DNA of 64,000 bases, from the NCBI RefSeq assembly GCF_018687275.1, contig NZ_CP061287.1, forward strand, positions 1,922,001 through 1,986,000. The letters are read 5' to 3'. Positions 42,397-50,871 of the stretch are shown piece by piece. The translations under genes were made by a program, and so were the position numbers. This DNA comes from Polynucleobacter sp. MWH-Aus1W21 (lineage in GTDB: Bacteria > Pseudomonadota > Gammaproteobacteria > Burkholderiales > Burkholderiaceae). The notes under the pieces are model-generated. The model was given only the letters and a program-made list of their open reading frames with translations, was not told where the DNA came from and made no database searches. The first letter of the stretch is position 1; each line of letters opens with the position of its first letter.

Positions 42397-43129
42397 TGAT
42401 TTGTCTCCAGCACCGGTCCTGCCATGAGCACATCCGGCATTCAAAATGAGTGGGGTCTTGGTAAGCGCGAGCGAGCAATTCGCCCGCGTCGGTCGCAGAG
42501 ATCACCTTGAGCGCACGGTCAGACATGCGCTGCGCCAATGCCGCATCAAAGGGCACCAACTCGGTATAGATCTCCATGCTGTCGGCATTGACTGCCGTGA
42601 AAACCGCAGGGTTCTCATGCAGCTCCAGATAGGCCTGGTACAGCACCACCTGTGCGTGATAGATCGGCTTTGAGATCGCCAGCTTGTTTTTCTCGAGGTC
42701 ACGCCAGGACTTGGAGCCAAGACATTTGTTCTCCCACAAGGCGGGATACTTAAAGCCATCAGGACCATCAACGATCACACCGTCAATGTGGCCAGCCAGG
42801 CGGCCATCGAGTGCCGCAAATCCGAATTGCTCACCATTGGGTTTGGTCGTGCGCAGATCAAAGCCTGCTTGCCGCATCCACTGGATCATGCTTTCCTCGG
42901 AGAGATGGCCACGCTCAAAGATGCGAAGCAATCGACCAGGATGCTCACGACCAGGATCTACTGGAGCCTTCGCAAACTCGTACTGCAAGGCTCGCTCGCA
43001 AGAGACGCCTAAGCGCGATGCACCGAGATAACTTCTCGGACGTTGTTCGGCCTGGCGCTTTTGCAGCGCGGCATCGATGAGCGCACTGACCTGACCCGAG
43101 ATGCTGGAAGAAGAATTGAAGTCCATCAT
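42383..43129 (-). CDS. PD-(D/E)XK nuclease, Cas4/RecB-like
   Basis: This 248-residue protein shows RRXYLGASRLGVSCERAL-type entry (SYLGASRLGVSCERALQYEF), then GFAALDGRLAGHIDGVIVD (Asp), LWENKCLG (E.K), and PIYHAQVVLYQAYLEL. A C-terminal CRMCSWQDRC cluster follows. Cysteines at both ends around a PD-(D/E)XK core are the Cas4/RecB-type Fe-S nuclease pattern. It probably processes DNA ends during phage recombination. ATG 43129 overlaps the preceding stop (ATGA). Confidence 0.83.
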   Translation of the reverse strand: MMDFNSSSSISGQVSALIDAALQKRQAEQRPRSYLGASRLGVSCERALQYEFAKAPVDPGREHPGRLLRIFERGHLSEESMIQWMRQAGFDLRTTKPNGEQFGFAALDGRLAGHIDGVIVDGPDGFKYPALWENKCLGSKSWRDLEKNKLAISKPIYHAQVVLYQAYLELHENPAVFTAVNADSMEIYTELVPFDAALAQRMSDRALKVISATDAGELLARAYQDPTHFECRMCSWQDRCWRQINDGR

Positions 43130-43611
43130 TTCTTCTCTCCTTCCACCACCCAAGGCAAGTCATCCTCCATGTCGGCGAATGGGTGTGCCAGAGGATCAGG
43201 CGTTGGCCTCATTCCACGCACTGGCGGAAACTTCGTCTGTTCGTGATGTGCCAGCATGGCATCGGTCCAGCACGTCACGATGGCATCGATAACGCGCAGG
43301 GCTTGCTCTTCGGAATATTCCCCAAGTGGTTTGTCAAAGCCAATTTCGCCTGCGGACTCACCGAATGCTCTAAGGCACTTCTTCATGGAGGCCAGCTCGA
43401 TATCAGAAGGATCAATCATGGGAACCTCCTTCATATCGACTCGCCCATCGAGTGCGCGCTGCCAGTTCCCGTACATCGCATGGAAGACGTCCTGACATTT
43501 TTTCGAGCAAAAAACCCAGTCGATTGGGTAGCGCCGGGGATGGCCCACACCGTGACGGTTGTCGGTGTGGCCGAAACCCCGGGCCTGTCTGTTGCAGACC
43601 CAGCATTTCAT
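43126..43611 (-). CDS. DUF6511-like zinc-binding phage protein
   Basis: This 161-residue protein begins MKCWVCNRQARGFGHTDNRH, then PRRYPIDWVFCSKKCQDVFH, a four-cysteine zinc site (Cys-x2-Cys, Cys-x3-Cys) matching DUF6511. A charged linker and a C-terminal helical part follow (EQALRVIDAIVTCWTDAML). AAGGAGGG lies ahead of the start. Found in proteobacterial phage replication clusters; function unknown. Confidence 0.83.
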   Translation of the reverse strand: MKCWVCNRQARGFGHTDNRHGVGHPRRYPIDWVFCSKKCQDVFHAMYGNWQRALDGRVDMKEVPMIDPSDIELASMKKCLRAFGESAGEIGFDKPLGEYSEEQALRVIDAIVTCWTDAMLAHHEQTKFPPVRGMRPTPDPLAHPFADMEDDLPWVVEGEKK

Positions 43612-43620
43612 TAACCCTCC

Positions 43621-44229
43621 TTACTGAGCCCAGCTCGGTTTGCCCGAGACAGGTGCGCGCCCGGCCTGTGCAGAAGCACTGCTGGCAGGAGGTGCTTGAT
43701 AGGTCGCAGCAGGACGCTGAGCGGCAGGTGCTGACGCACGCGGGTATTCCGGCTGGTCAGGCTCCACGGCAATCTTCACTACGTTGCGAAGTTCACCGCG
43801 TCCGTCTTTCTCAACATCGATGCGAGCCACGAACTCAATGCCATCGAGCTCGTTGAAGCCTTGGATGCGACGTGCGGCGGATGCTTGGGGAGAGTTGTCC
43901 TGCGGCTGGATATTGCGAGCAGAGTTCAGGACGGCACGAATGAATGTGCGCCCCATGTTTCCCCAGGCAGGTCCCTTAGAGCTGTGCAAGCCGACGTTCG
44001 ACCACATCTTGCGACGAGCGTATTCACCGTCCAGAATCACGAACTCGCAGGCAAGGAAGATGCTCCCCGTCTCAAAGCTCTGGGTTGCATAGCCACCCGT
44101 CCAGCCTTGACTGGCATCGTCATGGCCACCCGGCTTGATCGTCATTCGCACCGGAGCCACCGTGCCCTTGGGGATCAGGTCAAATGATTGTTGTTGTTCG
44201 GCATCGTTGAAATCGTTCCAAGCGGACAT
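43621..44229 (-). CDS. Hypothetical phage protein, possibly single-strand DNA-binding
   Basis: This 202-residue protein begins MSAWNDFNDAEQQQSFDLIP, followed by PVRMTIKPGG, ARRKMWSNVGLHSSKGPAWG and DGIEFVARIDVEKDGRGELR (OB-fold-like strands). It ends with a disordered Pro/Ala/Gln tail. The layout of a beta-barrel followed by an unstructured tail, located between an ATPase and nucleases, is similar to phage ssDNA-binding proteins. No defining motif was seen. Confidence 0.6.
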   Translation of the reverse strand: MSAWNDFNDAEQQQSFDLIPKGTVAPVRMTIKPGGHDDASQGWTGGYATQSFETGSIFLACEFVILDGEYARRKMWSNVGLHSSKGPAWGNMGRTFIRAVLNSARNIQPQDNSPQASAARRIQGFNELDGIEFVARIDVEKDGRGELRNVVKIAVEPDQPEYPRASAPAAQRPAATYQAPPASSASAQAGRAPVSGKPSWAQ

Positions 44230-44232
44230 GGT

Positions 44233-45051
44233 TTACTCCTTGTTGTTTTGAGGTTGGGTTGCTGCTGCGCACTTCTCAATGAGCGCGAGCAGGTTTGGGG
44301 GTTCGAGCATTTCGAGCTGGCCCGAACGGTCTTTGGCTGGAAAGCCATAGGGGTTGAGCGTGTGCGTCACGAAGGCGCGATAGGGCGCACCGTCTTCGGC
44401 CTTGATCTCGGCCAACGTCACAACTTCATCGACGATGCCGGGCAACTCGGCAGCCGTCTTTGAGCCTTCGATTTGCGGGGCGAACACCTTGCGGTTGAAG
44501 TCATCGAGGCGTTCGTCCAGGATGGCCACGAACACGACGTGCTTGCCGCGAGCGTGTTGCAGATGCATCAGCGCACCGAGCATCTCGCTACCCAAAAGGC
44601 CATAGGCACCACGGGTATCGGGTTTGCCTGTTCGATCAGACATCGCCTGCGGCTGAGTCTTGGCCCAGATCAGTGCCAGGCGTGCCAGCACAGTGATGCT
44701 GTCGACGAAGTAGCAGTCGTACTTGGTCAGCTGGCTCGGATCACCGTATTGCTCACACACATGCGCGTAGTGCGCCTGCGAGTAGGGAGCTTCCGGGGGC
44801 AATGCAGGGTTTGGCCCTGCCAAGAACACAACAAGATCACGAAACTCCGGCCAGGTGGTTGGACGAACGCAGTCCCCTCGCCAGTCTTTGACGGCCAGGT
44901 CACCAGCCTCAAGATCGACGAACAGCGTCTTGTCCTCCGGCAGCGTTTTGAGCTGCGTGGTTTTTCCAATGCCGCTCTTGCCAAGAAGAACCAGCTTGAC
45001 GCCTTTTTTCTCGCGCAGGCGTTGATCAGCGGTAATGATCGGAAGTGCCAT
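44233..45051 (-). CDS. Phage AAA-family ATPase
   Basis: This 272-residue protein has Walker A VLLGKSGIGKTTQLKTL (about 21-37), then TLFVDLEAGDLAVKDW, a YDCYFVDSITVLARLAL Walker B-like strand, and GKHVVFVAILDERLDDF. That is the AAA_24-type phage nucleotide-binding family, RecA-like in core, associated with recombination near ssDNA-binding and Cas4-like genes. ATG 45051 is used because it overlaps the BRO gene stop as TGATG. Confidence 0.83.
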   Translation of the reverse strand: MALPIITADQRLREKKGVKLVLLGKSGIGKTTQLKTLPEDKTLFVDLEAGDLAVKDWRGDCVRPTTWPEFRDLVVFLAGPNPALPPEAPYSQAHYAHVCEQYGDPSQLTKYDCYFVDSITVLARLALIWAKTQPQAMSDRTGKPDTRGAYGLLGSEMLGALMHLQHARGKHVVFVAILDERLDDFNRKVFAPQIEGSKTAAELPGIVDEVVTLAEIKAEDGAPYRAFVTHTLNPYGFPAKDRSGQLEMLEPPNLLALIEKCAAATQPQNNKE

Positions 45052-45800
45052 CACGCCACCTCCCGCATTTCTTGGGCAACGGTCGGATTCCAGAGAATCT
45101 GGTACCCGCTGTGTCCATTGCGCGAATACGGCATGGCCTCCGCCCAGGCTTCACCGATCTCGGTCAACTCCCACTCATCGCGCTCATTGCGCACTTGCAG
45201 TCCCAAGTTGGCCAGGCGCAGGTTGGTGGTCTTTGCTGACAGGCCAACCAGCTTGCCAAGTTGAGTGGCATTCAAGGAGCAGATCGGCTCGTTGGCTGCA
45301 GGCAGCGCACGGCGCAATGTCTCAATGGCCAGTCCGGTGTTTTCATGGATGCACGTGAGGGTTGCAGCCATGGCAATGCCTGCTTTCACACCCGGAACTT
45401 TGGCAACAGCTTCACCAATCAAGAGCAACGATGTGACACGGTCTTGCGTAGGTGCGGGCAATGCAGCGATTGCGGGCACAGCGAAGGAGCCAGTCTTTCG
45501 GATAGCAGGCAGGACCTCGTGAGTGACCCAGCGCTTAAAGCGTTTGGCCTCTGCTTTTCGGCTGCCGAGCACCAGAGCGTAGAGACCGGGCTCATTGACC
45601 GTGGTCATCTCTTGGACTCCGCCAGGGGTGTGAATTGAGTTCACACCCTTTTCATCGTCATCGAGTCGCTCGAGTGCCTTGCGATCAAGGCTGATCGTTG
45701 CCAGCACATCAGCTGCCACAAACCATGGCTCACCTTGTGCATCAGTCACGATGCGCACTTGTCGACCTTCAAAATCAAATGGGGCAAGTTGCTGATTCAT
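45051..45800 (-). CDS. BRO-N domain phage antirepressor-like protein
   Basis: This 249-residue protein begins MNQQLAPFDFEGRQVRIVTD and continues GEPWFVAADVLATISLDRKA, then GGVQEMTTVNEPGLYALVLG and SRKAEAKRFKRWVTHEVLPA. These are the conserved blocks of the BRO-N domain, which binds DNA and is found in phage antirepressors. The C-terminal half contains an HTH-like stretch (NATQLGKLVGLSAKTTNLRL). GGAGGCC lies ahead of the ATG. Confidence 0.88.
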   Translation of the reverse strand: MNQQLAPFDFEGRQVRIVTDAQGEPWFVAADVLATISLDRKALERLDDDEKGVNSIHTPGGVQEMTTVNEPGLYALVLGSRKAEAKRFKRWVTHEVLPAIRKTGSFAVPAIAALPAPTQDRVTSLLLIGEAVAKVPGVKAGIAMAATLTCIHENTGLAIETLRRALPAANEPICSLNATQLGKLVGLSAKTTNLRLANLGLQVRNERDEWELTEIGEAWAEAMPYSRNGHSGYQILWNPTVAQEMREVA

Positions 45801-45802
45801 GA

Positions 45803-46282
45803 TCAGGCCTCCGAGTCAGGGGAAATGTGGAAAGAGGGTTTGCCTGCCTCGACGGTGCGGGCGTCGGCAAACTGCTGCTGCAATGCAGGTGGCCAATTCG
45901 TGTACCGGGACTCGGGCACAGACAACTTGATGTCGAGGTAGCTCTCAACAGTCTCACCAGACGCGACGATTCGCTCGGCGATGGTCTTGAGCTTCTTTTG
46001 ATCCCACGAGACTTTCTTGGGCAGGTCAAACTTGACGTGCAGCCCTTCGATCTTGACGTGAGAAGTGCCAAAGTCACGGCCAGAGGCATGCAGGCTGTCG
46101 CGGCCCTGCGCACCAAACCGCTGGTCGAGAGCGCCATCTAGCTTTGTGCGTGCGGCCTTGAGCCAAGCGATCGCCTGATCCAGGTTGGTGTCAACTTCTA
46201 CCAATTGCTGCGCAGGCAAATTGGCAAGTTGTGTGACGGACATCTCGGCGATGTCGGCGGGGAAAATAGACAAATCGTTCAT
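45803..46282 (-). CDS. Hypothetical phage protein
   Basis: This 159-residue protein begins MNDLSIFPADIAEMSVTQLA and has LDQAIAWLKAARTKLDGALD and VKFDLPKKVSWDQKKLKTIA. The latter resembles the DUF7173-like proteins near AAA ATPases in Burkholderiales phages, but I am not sure. It is soluble and mainly helical. GGGGAGATGAC precedes the start. Function unknown. Confidence 0.7.
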   Translation of the reverse strand: MNDLSIFPADIAEMSVTQLANLPAQQLVEVDTNLDQAIAWLKAARTKLDGALDQRFGAQGRDSLHASGRDFGTSHVKIEGLHVKFDLPKKVSWDQKKLKTIAERIVASGETVESYLDIKLSVPESRYTNWPPALQQQFADARTVEAGKPSFHISPDSEA

Positions 46283-46294
46283 GTCATCTCCCCT

Positions 46295-46558
46295 TCACGC
46301 CATGGCCCGCTCAGACGTCGAAACGTGCAGAGCGTTGTGTTCGAAATCGAATACGCCTTCGAGCGGGTAGCTCACGCGTTTAGACAATTTCAGGTACTTG
46401 GGGCCACGACCTTCACAGCGCCAGCGTTGAAGCGTTTTGGGGCTGATGCCCCAGCGCTGGGCCAGTTCGTTTTCGTTGAGCACCCGGCGATCTCCGGGTG
46501 ACAGGGTGTTGATCGCCTCTTGGGTCGATCGGGTGAGTGCGGTTGCCGTTGCTGGCAT
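46295..46558 (-). CDS. Helix-turn-helix protein heading the early operon
   Basis: This 87-residue protein contains LNENELAQRWGISPKTLQRW (about 30-49), then RCEGRGPKYLKLSKRVSYPL, the AlpA/MerR-type helix-turn-helix with a wing. It is the first gene of the leftward early block. AAAGGAG lies before ATG 46558, which fixes the start over an upstream in-frame codon at 46714. It may regulate its own operon through the inverted repeat directly upstream (46631-46666). Confidence 0.75.
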   Translation of the reverse strand: MPATATALTRSTQEAINTLSPGDRRVLNENELAQRWGISPKTLQRWRCEGRGPKYLKLSKRVSYPLEGVFDFEHNALHVSTSERAMA

Positions 46559-46630
46559 GAAATACTCCTTTGACGTTGTTGAGGAACAGGTGTCATTGGA
46601 GATTTCGGGTGGCGAACATACGAGGGACCA

Positions 46631-46666
46631 ATTGGCGAACCATGCGGAAACTTCTGGTTCGCCAAT
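46631..46666. promoter_or_regulatory. Operator-like inverted repeat before the early operon
   Basis: ATTGGCGAACC at 46631-46641 is exactly inverted as GGTTCGCCAAT at 46656-46666, with 14 bases between. A partial extra half-site (GGCGAACAT) lies near 46613. It sits between the hipA terminator and the first early gene, where an operator and promoter are expected. Confidence 0.6.
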
Positions 46667-46685
46667 GAATCGCCACAAATGAAAA

Positions 46686-46706
46686 CGGCGAGCACAAAGC
46701 TCGCCG
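46686..46706 (-). terminator. Rho-independent terminator after hipA
   Basis: CGGCGAGC at 46686-46693 pairs with GCTCGCCG at 46699-46706 around a five-base loop. On the minus strand TTTTC follows the stem. It lies 30 bases after the hipA stop. Confidence 0.75.
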
Positions 46707-46735
46707 CTATTCACCCATGGGGTTACCTATCTGGT

Positions 46736-48025
46736 TCAACCAGTCAAAGGAACACGAACTTCCTCCGGTGCGTTGAGGAAAGCGAATGGATTTAAAAACT
46801 GCCGCCGCCAGAACAATGCCCGGTCGACTTCACTCAAGCTTGCTTCATCGCAAATGGCTTGCCATTCGTGTTCTATGACATTCACCTGATGGTTGATGAT
46901 GGCAATCGCTTCTTCTCTTGCGAGCAGAAATGACGGGGCGGCAGCAATGCACGTAGAGAGATGGCTGCTTCGATCCCCGCCATGAATGAGCATGGCCTGC
47001 GACGCCTGCTGCCCCGAGCGTGATTGCGGGCAAATGTCATAGGCGGGTGTCAAGGACAACTGCTTTCCGCTCCAGAACGCAGCGTGGTTACGCGCATGAT
47101 CATCTGTGTTGCCACTCAGGATGTTGAAAACAATCCGTGAAAACAGTTCACGCAGCGTTGCTTTCGGCTCGCTGAATCGGTGGCGAATGATCTCAGCGAG
47201 CTTCTCATAGCTCGCATACGCGGCCATCATTTCATCAAGTTCAAACAAGGTCAGCGCTGAAACCATGGCGCGCCTACGCCATTGATCACCCTCGGCAACT
47301 CGATCAAAACGCTCAATCACTAAAACATCTTTTCCCATGGCCGTGCGCAGATCCACGCCGGCCACATTCAATCCCGCCTTACGTGCCAAACGCATGGCAA
47401 TGAACTCTGCTTTGACCACGCTGTAGAGATCATTGCTTGCGGAAAACTTGGCAATATACTTTCGCTGGCCATCGTCGAGCAGCACTTTAGGGCGCGCTCC
47501 GCCGAGGGATGTCCCATGGAGTAATGCCTGATCCAGCTCGGGCGAAAGCGGAACACCCTTCTCGACCTTTTCTGCTGCCGTTTGTAATTCCTCGAGCGAA
47601 GGTTGCTTGGGTTGTCTTGGCACGTATTGGGTCGCCGACATTTGAAAATCCAACGCCCCGATCCGGTCCGAGCCCGACTCCAATAGATACGTCAACTCAT
47701 CAAGTTCAATTTCGGAAGCGTCCGCTCCCTTCACCCCCAACTTCCGGTTGATCAGCACACGACGACCCCAGGCATCGGGAGATGCATCGCGCAAGCAACT
47801 CGGCATGCTCAATCCCGCAATGAGTGGAATGCTGCCCGATTGAAGTGGCAACTCAGGGGCATAAAGGGCAATAGCGTCCGGACGAGCCAAATAGCTTCGA
47901 CCATAGTTGAACACCAACTGCTGGCCTTGTCTGGACAGCAAGCCTGCAACCACCGGTTGCGTTGCGTCAGGCAGCCAGACCCAAACATAGGCCTCTGCGT
48001 ACGCGGATTCGATCTTAGAAGTCAT
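46736..48025 (-). CDS. hipA: HipA-like serine/threonine kinase toxin
   Basis: This 429-residue full-length HipA-type kinase has an N-terminal domain with GLLSRQGQQLVFNYGRSYLA. The kinase part contains LHGTSLGGARPKVLLDDG (Gly-rich ATP region), VLVIERFDRVA and FNILSGNTDDHARNHAAFW (catalytic NxxDDHxxN). YDICPQS follows. HipA toxins phosphorylate translation components such as GltX and induce dormancy; HipB neutralises them and represses the operon. AAAGGGG lies before the start, which overlaps the hipB end by 11 bases. Confidence 0.9.
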   Translation of the reverse strand: MTSKIESAYAEAYVWVWLPDATQPVVAGLLSRQGQQLVFNYGRSYLARPDAIALYAPELPLQSGSIPLIAGLSMPSCLRDASPDAWGRRVLINRKLGVKGADASEIELDELTYLLESGSDRIGALDFQMSATQYVPRQPKQPSLEELQTAAEKVEKGVPLSPELDQALLHGTSLGGARPKVLLDDGQRKYIAKFSASNDLYSVVKAEFIAMRLARKAGLNVAGVDLRTAMGKDVLVIERFDRVAEGDQWRRRAMVSALTLFELDEMMAAYASYEKLAEIIRHRFSEPKATLRELFSRIVFNILSGNTDDHARNHAAFWSGKQLSLTPAYDICPQSRSGQQASQAMLIHGGDRSSHLSTCIAAAPSFLLAREEAIAIINHQVNVIEHEWQAICDEASLSEVDRALFWRRQFLNPFAFLNAPEEVRVPLTG

Positions 48026-48353
48026 CTTTCACCCCTTTGACTCGCGTACGGACGGCTTTTGGTAGCAAGGCCATTTTTTCTCTATGCATGGCCAAATGAG
48101 TCGTTAACTGCCGTTGCTCCTGATTAAACAGTGGCACGCCACAGATCGTGGCCACCTCAAACACAGCCCCAATCGAGCAGCCCGGATCGCCCCGCTCAAT
48201 ACGCGCCAGCAAAGCGCGCGAGATACTTGCGCGCGCAGCCAGATCTGCGGCGGTCAAAGCCTTCGCCACACGTGCCTCATGCACTAGTTGCCCCAGCAGT
48301 TCGAGCGCGTTCAGACTGTACTGCGAATAAGGGCGGGAAACCGGTTTAACCAT
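48015..48353 (-). CDS. hipB: HipB-like XRE antitoxin
   Basis: This 112-residue protein has an XRE helix-turn-helix (LLGQLVHEARVAKALTAADL, AARASISRALLARIERGDPG, CSIGAVFEVATICGVPL; about 19-76) and a basic C-terminal tail (VRTRVKGVKDDF). It is the cognate antitoxin and repressor of hipA. Its probable operators, two copies of ATGCANCATTTATGGNGCAT, lie 36 and 90 bases upstream of the start. Confidence 0.9.
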   Translation of the reverse strand: MVKPVSRPYSQYSLNALELLGQLVHEARVAKALTAADLAARASISRALLARIERGDPGCSIGAVFEVATICGVPLFNQEQRQLTTHLAMHREKMALLPKAVRTRVKGVKDDF

Positions 48354-48388
48354 GACGATGCCTTATTAATAACCCACGAAGTCGCGAC

Positions 48389-48462
48389 ATGCAACATTTA
48401 TGGTGCATCATCCATCGTCTTGCGGGTAAAGTCAAGCGCAATATGCATCATTTATGGAGCAT
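48389..48462. promoter_or_regulatory. Twin operators upstream of hipBA
   Basis: ATGCAACATTTATGGTGCAT (48389-48408) and ATGCATCATTTATGGAGCAT (48443-48462) differ at only two of 20 positions. Each has inverted ends (ATGCA/TGCAT and ATGC/GCAT). They are 54 bases apart, about five helical turns, which suits cooperative binding by HipB dimers. Confidence 0.75.
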
Positions 48463-48504
48463 GAATCTGCTTCAGGACTCATTAATGAATCATCTGGCGG
48501 TATG

Positions 48505-48978
48505 CTAGCCCTCAAACTCCAGCAGTTTGCGCTGTTCAGACCAGTCCCATGGCAGTGGGAAATGGCGACCGCGCACAGAGTGCAAATTTAGATGTCTTGG
48601 TTGAGTGCCACCCAAAATTGCTTCGATGATGTCCGGTGCCAGCAATGTCATGCGCAGAACCTCGGCCACCCAACCAGGCTCAAGCTTGAATGCTCGCGCC
48701 AGATCTGTTGCCGTCGCGTATTTGCCGTCCTCAAGAAGACGCTGCCAGTAGAACGCCTTGCCCAATGTCTTGATCATCGGGATATCCACGCCGCCAGACA
48801 TCACGTTCGCCATCGTTCCCGACGGCGGCGTGAGCAGCTTTCTGTTTTGCTTGCGTCGGATCTTGAGAGGGATCATCGTCACTCGTTGACTCTCCGTCAT
48901 GAACTGCCGACTCTTGCCCTCGACATCGATTCGCACACTGCGCAACCTGGGGTTGCCTTGATAAGCCTCTGTTGTCAT
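48505..48978 (-). CDS. Recombinase-associated HTH (ParB/KorB-like) protein
   Basis: This 157-residue protein has a helix-turn-helix (TATDLARAFKLEPGWVAEVL, then RMTLLAPDIIEAILGG, about 90-123) of the ParB/KorB binding-domain type. The N-terminal half is basic (IPLKIRRKQNRKLL). It is coupled to the serine recombinase (ATGA). This protein, the recombinase and a DUF2924 protein form a recurring trio in proteobacterial mobile elements; the HTH protein may guide recombination directionality, but that is inference. Confidence 0.8.
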   Translation of the reverse strand: MTTEAYQGNPRLRSVRIDVEGKSRQFMTESQRVTMIPLKIRRKQNRKLLTPPSGTMANVMSGGVDIPMIKTLGKAFYWQRLLEDGKYATATDLARAFKLEPGWVAEVLRMTLLAPDIIEAILGGTQPRHLNLHSVRGRHFPLPWDWSEQRKLLEFEG

Positions 48979-50393
48979 GCCATCACCTCCTTCGCATATT
49001 CCTTGGCTTCCTCCACATAGGGGTGGGCCACGATCGCAGGATCCAGACCGATCCAGCCATCCTCACGCCAATGGATGTCCAGGCTGCCATCCCTGAAATT
49101 CACGCGCTCAATGAGCAGTTGTGCAACGCGTTGCTGCTCAGCCGGGAAGAGTTGTTTCCACACATCCGCGATGCGTCGCATGGACACCACCACCTGCTCT
49201 TCTTGTAGATCTGCGCCTGCGCTGTGGCGCAAGCATGAGCGCCACACACCAATCAATGGCTCTGGTTCCATGAGCGCCAGCTCGATCTCGTTGAGCACTG
49301 CACCTTCAATTTCTGCCGCAGGCAGAGCCCCCAGGCTCTTGGTTTTCCCGTCTTGCGTTGCACCAGCTGAGCGCCGCCTTTCCAAGTACGGCACGTAGTA
49401 CCGATACATCCGACCATTTTTTTTCTTGGTGTAGTGATGGATCATGCGTTGCCCGTCTGGCGCAAACAGCAACCCACCCAATAGCGCTGGGTAGTCCTCC
49501 TTGCGCTCTCTCGGCCCCTGCTTGCGACGGTTCACAAATGCATGCACTCGATCCCATAGTTCCGACGACACAATGGGCTCGTGCTGCGCGGGATAGAACT
49601 CACCCTTGTGACTGATTTCCCCAAGGTAGATGCGATTGCGCAGCAGGGAAAACAGATACTGCTGATCGATGGGTCGCCCCTCTCGGTGCTGACCCGACTG
49701 GGTCACCCATGACTTGGTAGTGTGACCTTCGATATCCAGTTCACGAACCAATCGCGCTGCCGAACCGTGCTCTGCGTACCGGCTGAAAATGTCTCGCACC
49801 AGCGTAGCCTCACGTTCGTTGATGACCAGTTTTCGATCAACGACGTCATACCCGAGTGGAGGCGTTCCGCCCATCCACATGCCCTTGGCTTTGCTGGCTG
49901 CGATTTTGTCTCTGATGCGCTCACCCGTGACCTCACGCTCAAACTGAGCGAAGGACAGCAGAATGTTGAGCGTGAGTCGCCCCATCGATGTTGTCGTGTT
50001 GAACTGCTGCGTGACCGATACAAACGAGACGTTGTTGCGGTCGAACACCTCCACCAGTTTGGCAAAGTCTGGAAGGCTACGCGTGAGGCGGTCGATCTTG
50101 TAAACCACCACAACGTCGATGCGCTTGGCTTCAATGTCCTGCATCAAACGCTTGAGCCCTGGTCGATCAATGTTGCCGCCGGAAAATCCTCCGTCGTCAT
50201 ATGTGTCATCCAGCGCCAGCCAGCCTTCATGACGTTGGCTGTTCACAAACGATAGGCCCGCATCACGCTGAGCCTCAAGGCTGTTGTACTCCTGATCCAG
50301 CCCCTCTTCAGTCGACTTGCGCGTGTAGATGGCGCATCGCTTTTTTGGGATGAATGATGGGGTAGCGGCGTTTGTTGTTCGTGCGTTTCTCAT
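48975..50393 (-). CDS. Large serine recombinase
   Basis: This 472-residue site-specific recombinase has the N-terminal catalytic domain (CAIYTRKSTEEGLDQEYNSL, nucleophile Ser27; VVVYKIDRLTRSLPDFAKLV; LLSFAQFEREVTGERIRDKI). A recombinase domain follows (GTPPLGYDVVDRKLVINE) with the zinc-ribbon region and a C-terminal coiled section. ATG 50393 has AAGGAGG upstream and overlaps the DUF2924 stop. It is the only integrase-class enzyme in the window and could integrate the prophage or only a smaller island. Confidence 0.93.
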   Translation of the reverse strand: MRNARTTNAATPSFIPKKRCAIYTRKSTEEGLDQEYNSLEAQRDAGLSFVNSQRHEGWLALDDTYDDGGFSGGNIDRPGLKRLMQDIEAKRIDVVVVYKIDRLTRSLPDFAKLVEVFDRNNVSFVSVTQQFNTTTSMGRLTLNILLSFAQFEREVTGERIRDKIAASKAKGMWMGGTPPLGYDVVDRKLVINEREATLVRDIFSRYAEHGSAARLVRELDIEGHTTKSWVTQSGQHREGRPIDQQYLFSLLRNRIYLGEISHKGEFYPAQHEPIVSSELWDRVHAFVNRRKQGPRERKEDYPALLGGLLFAPDGQRMIHHYTKKKNGRMYRYYVPYLERRRSAGATQDGKTKSLGALPAAEIEGAVLNEIELALMEPEPLIGVWRSCLRHSAGADLQEEQVVVSMRRIADVWKQLFPAEQQRVAQLLIERVNFRDGSLDIHWREDGWIGLDPAIVAHPYVEEAKEYAKEVMA

Positions 50394-50857
50394 GCAGCCT
50401 CCTTCTTGTTGGACTTCAATCCGAAGAAGGCAGGTCCCGACCAAGGGCAACCCGCGATCAGGCGTGCAATCGCCGACAGGCTTTTAAAGCGCTGTCCCCG
50501 ATATTCAAAATCGCGCACGCCACGCACAACGACTTTATGCTCCTGGTCGTCATAAAAGCGGGTGAGCATCGTGCCAGGCAGCAAGCGATCTGCATCACCT
50601 TGCATGCGCTTGGGCAGTAGCCCTGTTTCGCCGATTTCCTCCAGCTTTCTTCGCGTCGTTGGCTTGAGAGATCCGAATGCTTTTTCTTGAATCTTGTATG
50701 CCAGGCGGGACTCAAGCCAAGTCCGGTGATGGTGCTGCGGTCTCTCGTCAAAGTGCTCATCCCATAGAGCCCAGATGTCGCGCATTGACAGGTGTGCCAG
50801 CTGCCCGACCTGTGCTGCGACCGAGATGGTTTTTGATGGTTGTGCGTGTGTCGTCAT
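50390..50857 (-). CDS. DUF2924-family recombinase-associated protein
   Basis: This 155-residue protein contains LAHLSMRDIWALWDEHFDER, LESRLAYKIQEKAFGSLKPT, LLPGTMLTRFYDDQEHKVVV and EYRGQRFKSLSAIARLIAGC, then WSGPAFFGL, the DUF2924 signature. It is regularly found directly upstream of large serine recombinases and presumably takes part in DNA recognition. ATG 50857 is set by AAGGAG seven bases upstream. It overlaps the recombinase start by four bases. Confidence 0.88.
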   Translation of the reverse strand: MTTHAQPSKTISVAAQVGQLAHLSMRDIWALWDEHFDERPQHHHRTWLESRLAYKIQEKAFGSLKPTTRRKLEEIGETGLLPKRMQGDADRLLPGTMLTRFYDDQEHKVVVRGVRDFEYRGQRFKSLSAIARLIAGCPWSGPAFFGLKSNKKEAA

Positions 50858-50871
50858 ATGCAAACTCCTTG

